Source of the DNA: Escarpia spicata | Lineage: Eukaryota > Annelida > Polychaeta > Sabellida > Siboglinidae | Assembly (NCBI GenBank): GCA_963995525.1 | Contig: OZ023211.1 | Location: 62,257,641 to 62,321,640 of the forward strand | Length of the DNA: 64,000 nucleotides | Direction of reading: 5' to 3' | Shown: piece after piece, positions 1 through 13,693 of the stretch | How positions within the stretch are numbered: position 1 is the first letter of the stretch | Layout: every line of letters starts with the position of its first letter | Notes under the pieces: model-generated | Database searches by the model: none | Seen by the model: the letters and a program-made list of their open reading frames with translations, nothing else | What the model was told of the DNA's origin: nothing | Translations under genes and position numbers: made by a program

Positions 1-2344
1 TTAATGTTGATATTATCATCACCTCCATACAGGAGTTTTAAGATGTAAGTGACATGAATATATTTAATTATTATTTACAAACGAATCATTCACGTATGTG
101 CATTTCTGTCTATGGAGTTAAACTTTGGAATTCATTGCAAGAAAACCTCATTAGACAAAAACGTTTACAAGGAATTAAAATATGTCACACACTATATATA
201 TTCTTTCTGTGTATTAGGTCTTACAAAGTACAAGGAATTATAACCAACTATATATTATAGGCAATGTACACAACAGCTACGGATGTGTAATTTATATATG
301 TTTATAATATTTTGTATTGCATACCAACTGTACCAGTTCGGCCGTGAAACATAGAAACGTATTACACTTCCTTTCACCCCATTTCGAACACATTATTGTT
401 TATTTATACCCATTTTACATTTGTTATATATTGTGTTGTATTTTGTTGTAATTGAACTTCACTTTATTTGGAGTTGGAAATAACGTTTTTATGGATAGGT
501 GTTTACAATGTTCATGAACATTGTCTTCTAAAGAATGTTGTAGTTAACAGTGTATCGGGGAGTACACGTTCTAAAAATCCAAATTGGTCTGGGCAGTTCT
601 TGCAGTACAAACCATTCGTTTGTCCTGCTCATTCGTTCTTATTGCTCATTCGTTCTCACTGTGCTCACTGCTTGTAGTTAATCTTTTATCATTAATCCTA
701 CACTAAGATATCACAAAACGCTTATCACATTAACCCATCTATTGTTGTTCCAAATAATACCACTTACCAAATAATATCATAGTCGATTTCCCAGGCTGCC
801 CGAACATTATAATGCCCTCCTTATGAAGACGCAAAAGAGGAATACTCATTCATAGTGAAACTCGTTTAGTGCTTTATAAGGACTATATGGACTAACAATT
901 TTATTCTGAATGAATAGCGAAGTATGCCGAAACTTTTGAAAATTTATAATATCGTTCATTGAAACAATCCAGCAAATTAAATCGATATCAATTAAGTAGT
1001 CAATAAAATGTGGCTAGACAAAATAAAAGGTCCATTTCTGAAATTGACCTCGTCATTCGTTAAACGCCTGCAGTAGTTTGTTTATTTGACCAGCCGTCCT
1101 ACAATGTAAAATGCCAGACCATGCATGATGTGACTAACTGACGAGTGGCCATTTAACAAATAACCACCACACAGATCATCAGCATTAGTTAACACCGAAT
1201 GTCGTGCGTCACACTGACGCAGTTAAACTTTTTAATGTGTAATAAAAAGTATAACTGTAAGGCCCACGAATGACTCTTATTTATCTGCGCCCACAGCTAG
1301 AGTGTCATATACCATACATTAATCATGTTGTTGTGTTCGCCGACGTGGGTGGTGGGATCAGTAATGTAATAAAATACGTTAATTGGTTATTGGTCAATGT
1401 GTTTCGTAGATACAGTTGTAATATGAATTGTAATGATTTGTAACGGAGTTTTCTGTAATATCAAACTATCCGGAATGAATAAACTGACATCGTTACGACA
1501 CCATTGGACATGATCTGAAATTGGTTTTGCTTATAATGACAATACTAACTATTATTTTTAATTCGTACAATTTGATTACGCAAGATACGTTATAACGGTT
1601 AGGATTCAGTTTCGGTGCTATTGGTTGTATTTGATAAGTTCAATATAATTTCCTCTTCCTAATTTCTCATTAGCATCTTTTAAACTGTATATTATTGTAG
1701 TTTCAATAGCAGCTCGTCAAAAAGTACTTGCACACGCTCATAAATACGCACGCACGAACGCACGCACGCACTCATGCACACAACAACAATATCTACCTAC
1801 AACTTACACAAATTTACGCCGTTAAAATTATTACACTGGTCATAAAATGCATCATCACAAAATAAAAATAGTAAATACAAATAAATGGATTTTGTATGCC
1901 GATTCGCTGTAAGCCAAATGACAAGTACGTATTTAATAATACACTACTGCAGTCTGTAAGAAAACCAATGCCGAACGTGAATGATTATTATTATGTATCA
2001 TTTGAACAGATAATCAGCCTGTGTGTACTGTGTTGCTGAACGCAGATTAACAACGTTAACTCCATCAACAGATGCCACAAAATGCAGCCTGAACTGTGTA
2101 TCCTAAGCTGGTTGCTCGTAGGCGGAAGACGACAGGAAGAAGAAGACGACCTCAAACTGAGTGCATCGTAGGTGTGAACGATCAAGTTGTGAAACAGTGT
2201 CCTTGAGGTAACTTATCTTCACACATATCCAGCCTTGACGCGGAATTGTGTAATTTATGTACGTCGTAGCGATGTCCGACTGAAATGGCCCACGTCCCAC
2301 GCAGGAAACTGCGTGGGCGACACGTGCCGACGACGACTATAATA
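1..2344. other. Non-coding left part of unit 1
   Basis: AT-rich sequence with only short reading frames that show no domain and no conserved coding pattern. The same stretch opens units 2 and 3. It contains a run of CGCACGAA/CGCACGCA repeats near 1745-1780 and a short CAACAA tract that grows in units 2 and 3. No gene or RNA is seen. Confidence 0.6.
2296..2317. other. GAAA-capped hairpin
   Basis: A nine-base stem, CCCACGCAG paired with CTGCGTGGG, closes a GAAA loop. Unit 3 is identical. Unit 2 has one C-to-T change in the right arm that still allows a G-U pair in RNA. It lies 29 bases upstream of a possible short first exon. Function unknown. Confidence 0.5.
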
Positions 2345-2421
2345 ATGGCTGCGTCGACATCAGTCAGCCATTCGAACCAGGATCACTATCCGTACAGATC
2401 TCCAAAACGCAGAGAACAGAG
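2345..2421 (+). other. Candidate orphan first exon
   Basis: An ATG at 2345 opens 25 codons followed by a good splice donor (AG then GTGAGC at 2422), downstream of a TATAATAAT stretch. No matching downstream exon was found: joining to the acceptor at 6870 soon meets a stop in exon 2 of the next gene. Unit 3 keeps the frame, but unit 2 has an early TGA. It may be a relic or chance. Confidence 0.2.
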
Positions 2422-2537
2422 GTGAGCTTGTCAGTTTCATATGCAGCAATTTGCAATACACAAAATGTACTCTTTTGACACTGCTTCTAAATGTTTGAGG
2501 CAAATAGCTTTGTGTCCCGTTCGGAGGACGAACCATA

Positions 2538-2946
2538 TGTATGATTGCTGCTTTTAAATGAAACACACCATTTATCAGACTGAACGAAACATGGCCGTCC
2601 GGAGCAGCACCGGAGAAATCCGAAGTCAACGGGATCCGTCCGTAATACATAGGTTACGTCTGTATATAACATGCAGGGAGCGGCTATATTACATCCCTCT
2701 CTACCTTGATTACTTAGTCACATTTGTTAAATAAAGGAACATTGAACTGCAATAAAGTTTGTGACACGGATTCCTAATAAGTGTTCGTTATGAAAAGTGT
2801 TCGTTGTGTAACCAGATGAACGCACAAACATGCCATGTTATTTAACTGAACACTTAACTAGATAACGGATATGAAGGGCAGCGATCCGCCTACACCCTTA
2901 TATCGTGTAACTAACTATATCTAGAACGGGCAGCGATCCGCCTACA
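2538..2946 (-). repeat. 3' LTR of Gypsy-like element, unit 1
   Basis: Read on the minus strand it begins TGTAGGCGG and ends CATACA, so it has TG...CA ends. It is preceded by a short purine-rich AAATTGGG. The 22-base block holding GGCAGCGATCCGCC occurs twice, at 2876-2897 and 2928-2949, so the 5' edge of the LTR could be placed at either. Its last 155 bases match 6341-6490. Confidence 0.65.
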
Positions 2947-2954
2947 CCCAATTT

Positions 2955-5900
2955 CTAGATTTGCTCGATTAAGTGCTGTCGCTTTTTTCGAGCTCGTTGT
3001 GGACGGACAGCTTGCAGAGCAGGTGGCTTAAGCACCTCTTCGTCATCGTGACGGGTCTCAGGCGACTCATCATCTGTTGGCGGGTCATCGTCCGCAGCTG
3101 TGTCCTCGGGATGATGTCGTGCGATTTCATCGGGCGACAAGCCTCGCACGCGACGGAACTTAGACACATTTCGCGTCACCGTGGACCCATCACCACGCAC
3201 GGCGGTGACCATTGGTCCTTTCATTGCACTGACGATGAGCGGCGTCGGTGCGAACGGAGTAGAGAGTTTGTTCCCTCTAGGATGCTGTACAAGCACAACC
3301 TCTCCCATTTGTAGGTTCACATGTGAAGCGTGTGCATGCTCGTCTGAGTACTCTTTCATTCTCGCTTTTGCACGAGCGTCTTGTCTGCGAATGACTTCAT
3401 CTTCTGGGTGCACGCTCTGAAGCGTTGGCAACTCAGGTAGCTTAGTTCTCGGTTCTCGACCAAACAGTAGTCGGTGAGGTGTGAACAGCGTAGAACTATG
3501 CGGAGTAGATCGATAGTTTCGAAGAAACTGCTGCAGTTCGCGACGCCAGTTGCGATGTTGAATGATGGCTGAACGTACTGTCTTCATCATCGGCTTGTTG
3601 AAGTTCTCCACTTGTGCATTCGCCATCGGCCATAGCGGTGTGATTTTGTGGTGACGGATGCCACACGACTGCAAAAACTGTGACCACGCATTATTTTGGA
3701 ATGGTGGCCGGGCCATCGTCCGACTTTATCGTTTCTGGATATCCGAACATGGCAAAAATGGACTCCATGATCGGCATAACTGTCTCTGCACTGGTGCTTC
3801 TGGTCACGTGAACGACTGGATATCTTGAATATTCATCTGTGACGCAGAGTAAATATTCGCATGTCGGTATTGGGCCGCAGAAATCAATGCTCAAATTGAT
3901 CCACGGGACTCGCGGTAAGTAGTCATGTTTAATGGCTCCATCTGGCGGCGGTTGGAGTTTGCAACACACGGAATGCAACCCATGACGACTGCTTCCGTTT
4001 CTTTGTCTATGCCTGGAAACCACACTTTGCTTCTGATCAGAGCTTTGGTCTTGCAGATGCCCTGAAGACCCTCATGTACCAACTGTATGACACGACTGCG
4101 AAGTGCTGTCGGGATGACAATGCGAGAATCTCGTAGCAGAAAGTCTCCATTTTCTCCCACTGTCAATTCATCCCTCACATTCCGGAATGCAGCAATGTCA
4201 GCTGACTCGTTGTTAGCTGTGTCATGCCAACGACCTGTGTGGATGACCTCGATGACCTTGTTTAAGGTCGCGTCTTGTCTTGTGTGCACCTTAATTTCGT
4301 CAAGGGTGATGGCATTTGGCGTAGAGCTGTCAGCAATGTGATTGATGAAGTCCTCAGCCATACGCTGCGCTTGGCTGACTTTTGTTGCTGGATTGACTGG
4401 CTGCGCACGTTTCTTTTGCCACGTCTGTGAGCTGCGCTGTGACTGCTGCCTTGGTTTGCTTCGGCACATGACAGCGAAATGTCCACGCACTCCACATTTG
4501 TGACACTCTTTATCACGTGTGCACTTGCATTCGTCATTCATATGGCCCTGTAAGCCACAGCGAGTATACCGATCGTGACGTTGCTGAGTGTTAGAAAGTC
4601 TGTTGACCTGTTGAATGCAGCTGAATGCGTGCTGACCTGTTGAATGCAGCATACACTGTGTTGTTTGCTGTGCCACGAGCCATGTCTTTAGCCTGACGTT
4701 TTGACGATTTTCTCGTTTGCGCCATCTCGATCGCCCTGTTTAGGGTGAGATCCTTTCCTGCGGCCAGGAGTTTGGTACGCAACGAATCAGAGCGACACCG
4801 ATCGAATACTTGATCTCTGATGTACTCATCGACATTGTTCCCGTAATCGCATGACGATGACAGCTGTCGTAACCGTGTTACGAACTGCCCGACGGTTTCG
4901 CCTTCATGCTGTTCAGCGAGATGAAACATGTGCCTGTTGTACGGGACGTTTGATTTAGGCGTGAAATAGTCCGTCAGTAGTTCTTTTGTCTTTTGAAACG
5001 ACGACGACGTACCTGTTTCTGTTTCGGGGAATGTATCATAAATATCCTGTACGCCATCGCCCGCGGTGTGTAACAGCAAATCACGTTTTTGCTTGTCATC
5101 GGTGCATACTGACGCACTGGCCATCCTGTCAAAGTTTCGTATCCACTTTTTGGTGTGCTACTTTCGCTCGGTACCCCCTCACCCCCAGTGTATATATGAT
5201 GACATGTGTTACAGAATTGTTCATGCAGCACTTTCTCTGTTTGTATAAAGTTACACCAACTATTTCATAGGTTGGTAATGGGCAATCCAAATTTATTAAT
5301 TCACAGGGATTGCCACTGTGCACAGACAATATATACAGTGTATTTCGCATCCTGTGCACAGACAGGTACATAAAGATTACTGATCTATGTACCGCATATG
5401 CTATGTACTACAATTTGTACATATATATATATAATAATTTTCCATTCTAGCTAGTTAGTGACTGAAAAAACCCTTGAATGCTGTTATACATATTTACAGC
5501 ATACGAACTGTCACAGATTTACAATATATAATTCAAGGGAAAAGATACCTCTGTGCATACTGCACACCTTCTATATTACTAGCTAGATTATTTACCGCAA
5601 TTTGCTATATACAAAAGTGGGGGGCTCAAACCCCCTGGCCCCCATGTTCGCATGTGGTGGCCAAAACCCCCACTAAAGGGCTGCTGATGACTAATAAAAC
5701 AAGCCAATTCTAACAAAATGTATTTCCTTAGTTGATGGCTTCAACAGGAAAACCCATCGTCTGCTGATAGAAGCAAGTCGGACTCGTGTTAGGTTGTCCC
5801 GCTATGCCTGTCCCTCCCTGAACAGAGGGATAGGCCGTCTCACGACCCACCCTCCACCACGAGACGAACGAGGCACTACGAGACCGTCCCACCACACTTG

Positions 5901-6272
5901 ACCACTGCATTCTACGACTTGTAAAGTTTAAAGAGCTCAGCTAGCCTTGAAAGTTCGTCCCATTCAGTGTTGCAGCGCCGTCACATCAGGGGTTGCCGAT
6001 TGTTGCAGATCTACCGTCCCATTGTGTAGCGACCCGGCGAACTTTTGATTGAATGGGTAGACTCGTCATGAAACACAATAGTTACATGTGGTCAGTTGTA
6101 TGTTGAGTGGCTGGTACGTCTTATGTGGCTTATTTGCTGGAGATTGATTCTACCCGGATATATTTTTGGTACGAGTTCGAATGCCCCACTTTTTCCAACT
6201 TTCAGCCGTTGTTGAAGGCACGTTTTGTGCATCGAAGGTCGGTAGTTGGGCCATATTGACCGGAACAGCCAT
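2955..6272 (-). pseudogene. gag-integrase fusion, broken (unit 1)
   Basis: Minus-strand remnant of a Gypsy-type polyprotein. The Gag start ATG is at 6272. Gag is interrupted by the insertion at 5152-6185, then continues with a capsid-like region and two CCHC knuckles around 4470-4580. Integrase follows: an H2C2-type region near 4020-4150 and a DDE core near 3600-3900. There is a frameshift near 3960-4020 shared with the other copies, a 4-base insertion near 3713, and a rearranged segment near 4600-4640 where a short GAATGCAGC-containing block is repeated. This is the most damaged of the three copies. Confidence 0.75.
5143..6194. mobile_element. 1.03-kb unclassified insertion with 9-bp target duplication
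   Basis: Units 2 and 3 read straight across this point in gag. Unit 1 instead has about 1,034 extra bases (5152-6185) flanked by CCACTTTTT at 5143-5151 and 6186-6194. The insert has no clear terminal inverted repeat and no convincing coding region. Its right end carries GAGTTCGAATGCC, which resembles a Pol III B box and hints at a SINE-like origin. Classification is unresolved. Confidence 0.65.
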
Positions 6273-6340
6273 GGTGATTCGGTACGCTAGGCGGTTGCTT
6301 ACTTGTAGGCTTAGCAGGTTCGCTTAATTCTCGTCTCCAT

Positions 6341-6505
6341 TGTATGATTGCTGCTTTTAAATGAAACACCATACGGCCGTCGTTTATTATCTTATCCGAC
6401 CAGCACCGGAGAAATCCGAAGTCAAAGGGATCCGTCCGTAATACATAGGCTACGTATGTATATAACATCCAGGGAGCGGCTATATTACACCATACTTTAT
6501 AATAT
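6341..6505 (-). repeat. Truncated 5' LTR, unit 1
   Basis: Direct repeat of the inner end of the 3' LTR, running from TGTATGATTG up to the CA microsatellite. The U3-side half of the LTR is absent, apparently replaced by simple sequence, so no target duplication can be read for the element. Confidence 0.65.
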
Positions 6506-6509
6506 ACGT

Positions 6510-6511
<2 letters not shown>

Positions 6512-6590
<79 letters not shown>

Positions 6591-6673
6591 CACACACACA
6601 CACACACACACACAAACAAATAATTCAAACAAAAGTTTACACACACACACACACACACATACACACACACACA

Positions 6674-6741
<68 letters not shown>

Positions 6742-6757
6742 CTTTTGTTTGAATTAT
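6512..6757. repeat. CA/TG microsatellite with fold-back palindrome, unit 1
   Basis: A (CA)n run at about 6512-6616 is followed by TAATTCAAACAAAAGTTTA at 6621-6639, then (CA)n, then (GT)n, then the exact reverse complement at 6738-6756. The block can form a long cruciform. Units 2 and 3 carry rearranged versions of the same structure. Confidence 0.85.
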
Positions 6758-6837
6758 TAGTTTGCACCGTAGCTTGCTTTAATGCTCTACTGTCGATTCC
6801 GTGTTACATGCATTGCCAAATAATGCATGACTAGGTA

Positions 6838-6848
6838 TATTATATAAA
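6838..6848 (+). promoter_or_regulatory. Possible TATA box of the TSP1-CBM14-LamG gene
   Basis: ATTATATAAAT lies 34-44 bases before the ATG of exon 1 and is present in all three units. The sequence TTTTGTTTCCAG just before 6871 also looks like a splice acceptor, so the ATG exon could instead be preceded by an untranslated exon further upstream. Confidence 0.35.
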
Positions 6849-6881
6849 TAATCTAATGTTTTGTTTCCAGGAATATTCAAG

Positions 6882-9800
6882 ATGAAGGGATCATTTCTTT
6901 TGGCTGTGTTATCTGTCTTGGCCCTTCAAACCGGTGAGTGGTTAATTATAGGGTTAGGATCAGAATTAAGCAAAGGAGTTCCCACGAAAATGTATGGCAT
7001 TTTTAACATGTACCATTTTAATATATCATAAAGTAATAGCCATATTAATTGAGTGGTTTATTCAGAAAGAGCATGCATGCCTCTTCTCTGACGAAACAAA
7101 CCGCTAACAATATTAATAATAGTAGCCTCTTGCCCGGTAGTGACTTTCCTCTACTACTGATATTGCATCTTGCACACAATCCCTCATATGTATCTGTATT
7201 CCTTGGTATTTTGCACTTTCAATCACGCCGTCTACACAACTATGTTATTTACAACTGGTCCATGTATGCCATCGTCGTTTCCTGTTTTCAGCACATGACG
7301 TTTCCATCTCAAACAGCGTGTCTTTTCGATATCGATCTCATCTCCCGCTTTAGTTTCAAGACATACCAATTGCTTCAATGCCAGATATTTACGGTGCAAT
7401 TATACCTAGGGTTTATTTCCAGCCGCTGAATTCGGAGAGTGGTCGAACTACGGCGCCTGCATGTGCGATCTGCAGCAGTACAGAAGCCGTGTTTGTGAAG
7501 CAGAACCTTGTGTCGGCGATTCCGTGGAGAGTCTTCCTTGTGTTTGCGTGCCCCTCAATCCTGCAGGTAATGAATGTGGTGATTTGGTTCTTTCTTTCTG
7601 ATTTTAATCAACCCATCTTTATTCAACTATGTGTGTGAGTAATGATGTATTTGTATGTTAGTACTTAAAAACCATTATTACATACACATCTTACAAAACG
7701 TATACGATTATTTAATAATAATAATAATAATGACCTGTTAATAGTCAATTATGTTAGACGCCTTGTGTTACAGAGGACTGTCCGATGGTGGCCGGCGCCG
7801 ACAGCGTTTACGGTCTGCTGGGAGACCCGTGCGACTGTCAGAACTACTACCAGTGCGAATTCAACGCGACAAGCCAGGAGTTTGTCGCCTACCAGCGAGC
7901 GTGCAACCCGTGTGAGATATGGGACCAGGACGTTCTGACGTGTGTCAGAGATGAGAGCAAGGGCAACTGCACGTGGGCTCCAACTACGCAGGAAATTGGT
8001 GAGAATCTTTTAGCCTTTGAACCACTCTGGACACCACAAGCTTGCAAAATGTACTTGCTGACATGTGTTTTAAAAAAAATTACACCACTTTAAATGTACG
8101 ATTTTCTACTGATTGCGATTACACCAATTCAAGACCTCATAATAATATCACAGTAAATGATATTAGAAAATGTGACATTACCAACTCGGTTGTGACAACG
8201 AACATGTTGCGTTTCCTTTTTTCAGGTATATGTCCTTTGGGAGTGGTCGAGGGAAACGATCGTCAATTCATGCTGGGAAACGAAACCATGGACTGTGCCC
8301 CGGGAACCATGTTCAACTTCACTGTGTGCACATGTGTGCGCTACGAGCCTTGTAAGTTGGCAGCAACAATGTCTTCTTCTGCAGTTGAATACATAATAAA
8401 TGCATTATTCAAAGCACTGTCATGACACACTGAATACCGTGCTGAATAACACACACAGATTGCCATTTTGCGCGGAATCAATTTATATGCTTCTGTTTTG
8501 ACAGATTTCCCGATGCTCCAAGGCATTACATGTGTCACATTCGACGACGGCGTCAAAGCCTCGCAGGGCCTTTGGCTTTACAACGAGAACGTCGTCGACA
8601 GTGATGTCGACTGCAAGTCTGGCAGGTGCGGCTTCTTCAACAGCACCGCCGAGTCCAAGTTGGAGCTCGCCTACTTCAGCAACGCCTTCGACCGCTTCGA
8701 GTCATTCTCCTTGAGCTTCTTCTTCAAGAGATCCGCCGGCGTGGCTGGTGAGCGGTCTCTGCTCGACAACTCCGAGTGCAGCGACAACGGGTCTCTGTTT
8801 GCCCGCTCTGTCGCCGGTGGCGTGCGTGGCTCAGCAACAAACTCGTCTGGTGTCTCAGTTGCCTCCAGCAATTTCGCAGTGAGTACTAAATGTTCGCAAG
8901 AAAATGCAATTAAATTATCTGCCTAATTGTTATAATTTACTATTATGTTGGCTCCATCGCACAAAATAAACCAAGCGTCGACGATATGAGAGAAATGTAA
9001 ACATTATAATTTGTTTACAGTGTCAGAAATATTAACTATTGTATTGAATCACCATTATAATTTTTTTTATTTACGCTAGAGAAAAGCAGATTACGACATT
9101 TGTTGAACATTACATGTTATAACGGACTTGAATGTACTCGTTAAAAATGGCGACACCATATTAGGTAAAACCATTAAGGAGAAGGACTTTGCAGTAATAG
9201 TTAGTGCTAACGTGACAGTTTCAGAGGAATATGAGATTTGCTGCTTGTATAGGTAGACTGATTAATAATTTAAAGGTACCTTCAAAGGTCGTCAGGTCAA
9301 AGGTATCATGGTACAGTGGTTAGAAATATAGTCAACATTGCTAAACATGATCCTAACGATTTATTACGTTATCAAGTGACACTAACATTGTACATGTCAC
9401 TTTGCTTAAGGTGGCTGACGACGCGTGGCACCAGTACGCCATGACATACGATGGTCAGACGGCGAGTTTCTACGTTGATGGTGCACTGGAAGAGGAGAAG
9501 GAACTTGGTGGTAGGTGGTGCTACATCTACACTGATTAAGAGAAAAATCTCGTGATTAGAAACAATATAGAAAGAACACAAATCAGTTATTAAAATTACG
9601 GCTATGCTTATGGATTAGTCTTATCAATTATAGGTGGCAGTTGAATTATATTGTAATTAATCGTGGTGACGGGGGAGAACGGTGGAATTACATGGAGCGT
9701 TCGATCTGAATAAAGAAAAATGCCGTAACTATATAGTTAGTATGCAACAGGCGATTATGGCAAGACATGTCCGGAGTAAATGCAACGAATGTCCGAAAAA

Positions 9801-10695
9801 AGAAGGCAGTTTTAGTGGAAGAGGAATTGACAACTAAAGCTAATGGGTAGAGTGAAACGGTTCTTATTAAAGATAATTAGTTACGACAAAAATGAAATAA
9901 TACGTCAGAAGAGCTATACAGACAGAGTACCCATCACATTGCAAGAAGGGAAACAAATGAAGTTGTTCATTGTATACGAATTAGCATTATCTGTATGGGA
10001 GGACGAATACAATACGTAAAGCACACGTGTGGTCCACTAGTTCGTCGTAACCGTACAAGTTGTAGCTACCGCGTTGCAGAAGGTTTTTGGACTGAATATG
10101 TGTTAACTGCTACATCTGCATTTCTCCACCTCCAGGCCGACTCAACCGAGTGAAGGCCACGATGGTGTTCGGTGGCTGCGTCTGCGGCGGAGACTGCTTC
10201 TTTGACGGATACCTCGATACTGTAAGTATAGGTGTTATAACTTCTGGTGAATCCTTATTATCTTGTCTTCGGTAGCAGACACACGGACGACTGAGACGAC
10301 TGAAACAGGCGCATAAACCGCAGCACTGGGATCGGTAAAATGGTTTCGTTATTGACGAATGTCGCTGTGATTTCGAAATGTTATGTTTCTTATTGAAGCA
10401 GTTATCCATTGTGATCAGATACACCATGGTGTGGTCGTTGTTACATGTGTCGTGGTTTATTTGGAAAGGCTGGTTATACGTGAATAATACAAACGATGTA
10501 CTCTGGAGAAGCCAAATGCTTCACTGTCCACTTGCACTCCGGCTTCACGCTCTCGTTGGCAATCAATCTGTTTAAATATTAACTTGTCTTGGTTGAATGT
10601 TGCAGGTGAGCTTTGTGAACGGAGTCCTTGACGCGGCATCCATAGCTTACCTCAACAGCCACCCCGAGGCGTGTCTGCCCCCGTCCGGGCCTTGA
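6882..10695 (+). CDS. Secreted TSP1 - chitin-binding - LamG protein (intact copy)
   Basis: Eight coding exons with GT-AG junctions and consistent phases: 6882-6933, 7423-7566, 7774-7998, 8226-8351, 8505-8878, 9411-9510, 10136-10221 and 10606-10695. They give 398 residues. Exon 1 encodes a signal peptide (basic start, then a leucine/valine-rich core). Exon 2 is a six-cysteine thrombospondin type 1-like repeat (EWSNYGAC, YRSRVC). Exon 3 is a cysteine-rich chitin-binding (peritrophin-A/CBM14-like) domain. Exon 4 is a second short cysteine module with N-glycosylation sites. Exons 5-8 form a LamG/concanavalin-type domain (WHQYAMTYDG, FYVDG). The protein is probably extracellular, in a chitinous matrix. 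Parts of this architecture recall mollusc shell-matrix proteins such as Pif, but that role is inference. An AATAAA at 10819 fits as the poly(A) signal. The copies in units 2 and 3 are broken. Confidence 0.85.
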
Positions 10696-10818
10696 AAAAG
10701 GCGCACTACTTATTGACGTCATCACATAGAACCGGAACACAACAAAGACGGTCATAGCGAACAGTGTTTTGTTGTATGATAATTCCAATCGTCCTTTGGA
10801 GTGAAGATCACAGGATAA

Positions 10819-10824
10819 AATAAA
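10819..10824 (+). terminator. Poly(A) signal AATAAA
   Basis: First canonical AATAAA after the stop at 10693-10695, 124 bases downstream. The same signal follows the unit 2 copy. Confidence 0.5.
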
Positions 10825-10936
10825 ACGTTATTACTGCATAAAATGTATATTTGAAATTCCTTCTGCATTACAATATAACAAGACTCCCTACCATAATACG
10901 AACGCAAGTAGGAATGCAGCCACGCACGTACAGATG

Positions 10937-10971
10937 CACACGACACACACACGCACGCACGCACTCATGTA

Positions 10972-11053
<82 letters not shown>

Positions 11054-11064
11054 GATAGACAGAC

Positions 11065-11125
<61 letters not shown>

Positions 11126-11129
11126 GCAT

Positions 11130-11188
<59 letters not shown>

Positions 11189-11213
11189 CACGCACACGTA
11201 CGTACATGCACAC
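10937..11213. repeat. (CA)n-(CAGA)n-(CA)n compound microsatellite
   Basis: CA repeats at about 10973-11047, a CAGA tetranucleotide run at about 11048-11128, then CA again to about 11186, bordered by CGCACGCA-type variants. Unit 2 has only the CA run (29139-29243), so the CAGA expansion is specific to unit 1 or was lost. Confidence 0.9.
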
Positions 11214-11513
11214 ATAATGGTCAAGTAAGGATTTACCAAATTAAGGAAGTTTTTAAAACCACACTTTCTATAATAAACACATTTATTCATTAATTCGTGT
11301 TTATCTCACATCTACGTTTCAACGATCGGTCGTCGCCGTCTTAGGGAAGGTCCATATATACAAATTGGGGACACTGCCGTGTCGAATATCAGTCCGGTCA
11401 TCATGTCGAGCGTAATTGGTCGAATCGGATTGGAGGCAAGCTTGCCCCGTGTCAGTACATATACACTCGTTATTTGAAAAAGAAAAACCTGTTACGATTT
11501 TTATAAAAACCTC
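11214..11513. other. Spacer between microsatellites
   Basis: Unique sequence shared with unit 2, where an extra AT-rich segment and TTTCCACTAACGGGACAACG-type sequence precede the CT tract. No gene is seen. Confidence 0.5.
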
Positions 11514-13215
<1,702 letters not shown>

Positions 13216-13551
13216 CAGGGGCGGATCCACATGGGTTAGTCTAGGGTAGGCCCAAAACATACAATGGCGGCCGACGCAAATACATATATTCGGTGATCTG
13301 AACCGGACTTTCAGAACGATCCCGATGTTTCGCGCTGTCCGATCATACCATCGATAGACGGGTGGGGGTGCTGTTGAGTTTTTTCGCCGCCGCGTAATCG
13401 TAACTTCATCTCATCGTAACCTAAACGGGTACACATCCCAAAGGTCTAGGGGGGAGCACGGTAACGGGTGCCCGTCCAAAAAGGTGTGGAAGGACGCCAA
13501 ATTCCAAAGGTCTAGGGGCACGTGCCCCAGCCCTCTCTGGATCCGCCTATG
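13216..13551. mobile_element. hAT-like MITE, unit 1
   Basis: About 336 bp bounded by CAGGGGCGGATCCA on the left and TGGATCCGCCTATG on the right, an imperfect inverted repeat of the kind seen on hAT-type miniature elements. It holds two copies of CCAAAGGTCTAGGGG and no coding sequence. A target duplication could not be fixed. The unit 2 copy is 31344-31679. Confidence 0.5.
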
Positions 13552-13609
13552 GGAACGTGGAATGTGGTCTCACCTCACAAAACTTCCTCAAAAGCGGCGT
13601 CTTGATACC

Positions 13610-13615
13610 GGCATT
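13610..13615. other. Empty Polinton target site GGCATT
   Basis: GGCATT followed by GGTTTGCGAAATCAC reads uninterrupted here. In unit 2 the same flanks are split by the Polinton, with GGCATT on both sides (31738-31743 and 44100-44105). This is the pre-insertion sequence. Confidence 0.9.
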
Positions 13616-13693
13616 GGTTTGCGAAATCACATAGGAATCACATATATTATAATTATATGCAAAACAAATTATATTTAGGTCTCCATAAATTTA

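Larger units (their letters stand above)
2538..6505 (-). mobile_element. Defective Gypsy-like LTR retroelement, unit 1 copy
   Basis: A minus-strand LTR element. The 3' LTR is 2538-2946 and the 5' LTR is represented by 6341-6505, which is cut by the CA/TG microsatellite. Between them lies gag fused to the integrase part of pol. Protease, reverse transcriptase and RNase H are absent. The same internal deletion occurs in all three units, so it predates the tandem duplication. This copy is further interrupted by a 1.03-kb insertion in gag. Confidence 0.75.

Noticed and set aside
54..677. Two short frames (68 and 69 codons) present in all three units
   Set aside because: Conserved only because the units are near-identical; no domain, splice signal or coding bias is visible.
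6202..6767. Histidine-threonine and cysteine-valine repeat frames
   Set aside because: Translations of CA/TG tracts. The same holds for 10851-11293, 24225-24799 and 29056-29354.
7049..7638. Frames covering intron 1 and exon 2 in the wrong phase
   Set aside because: Splice sites and the cysteine pattern place the coding frame of exon 2 in another phase; these frames run through the intron.
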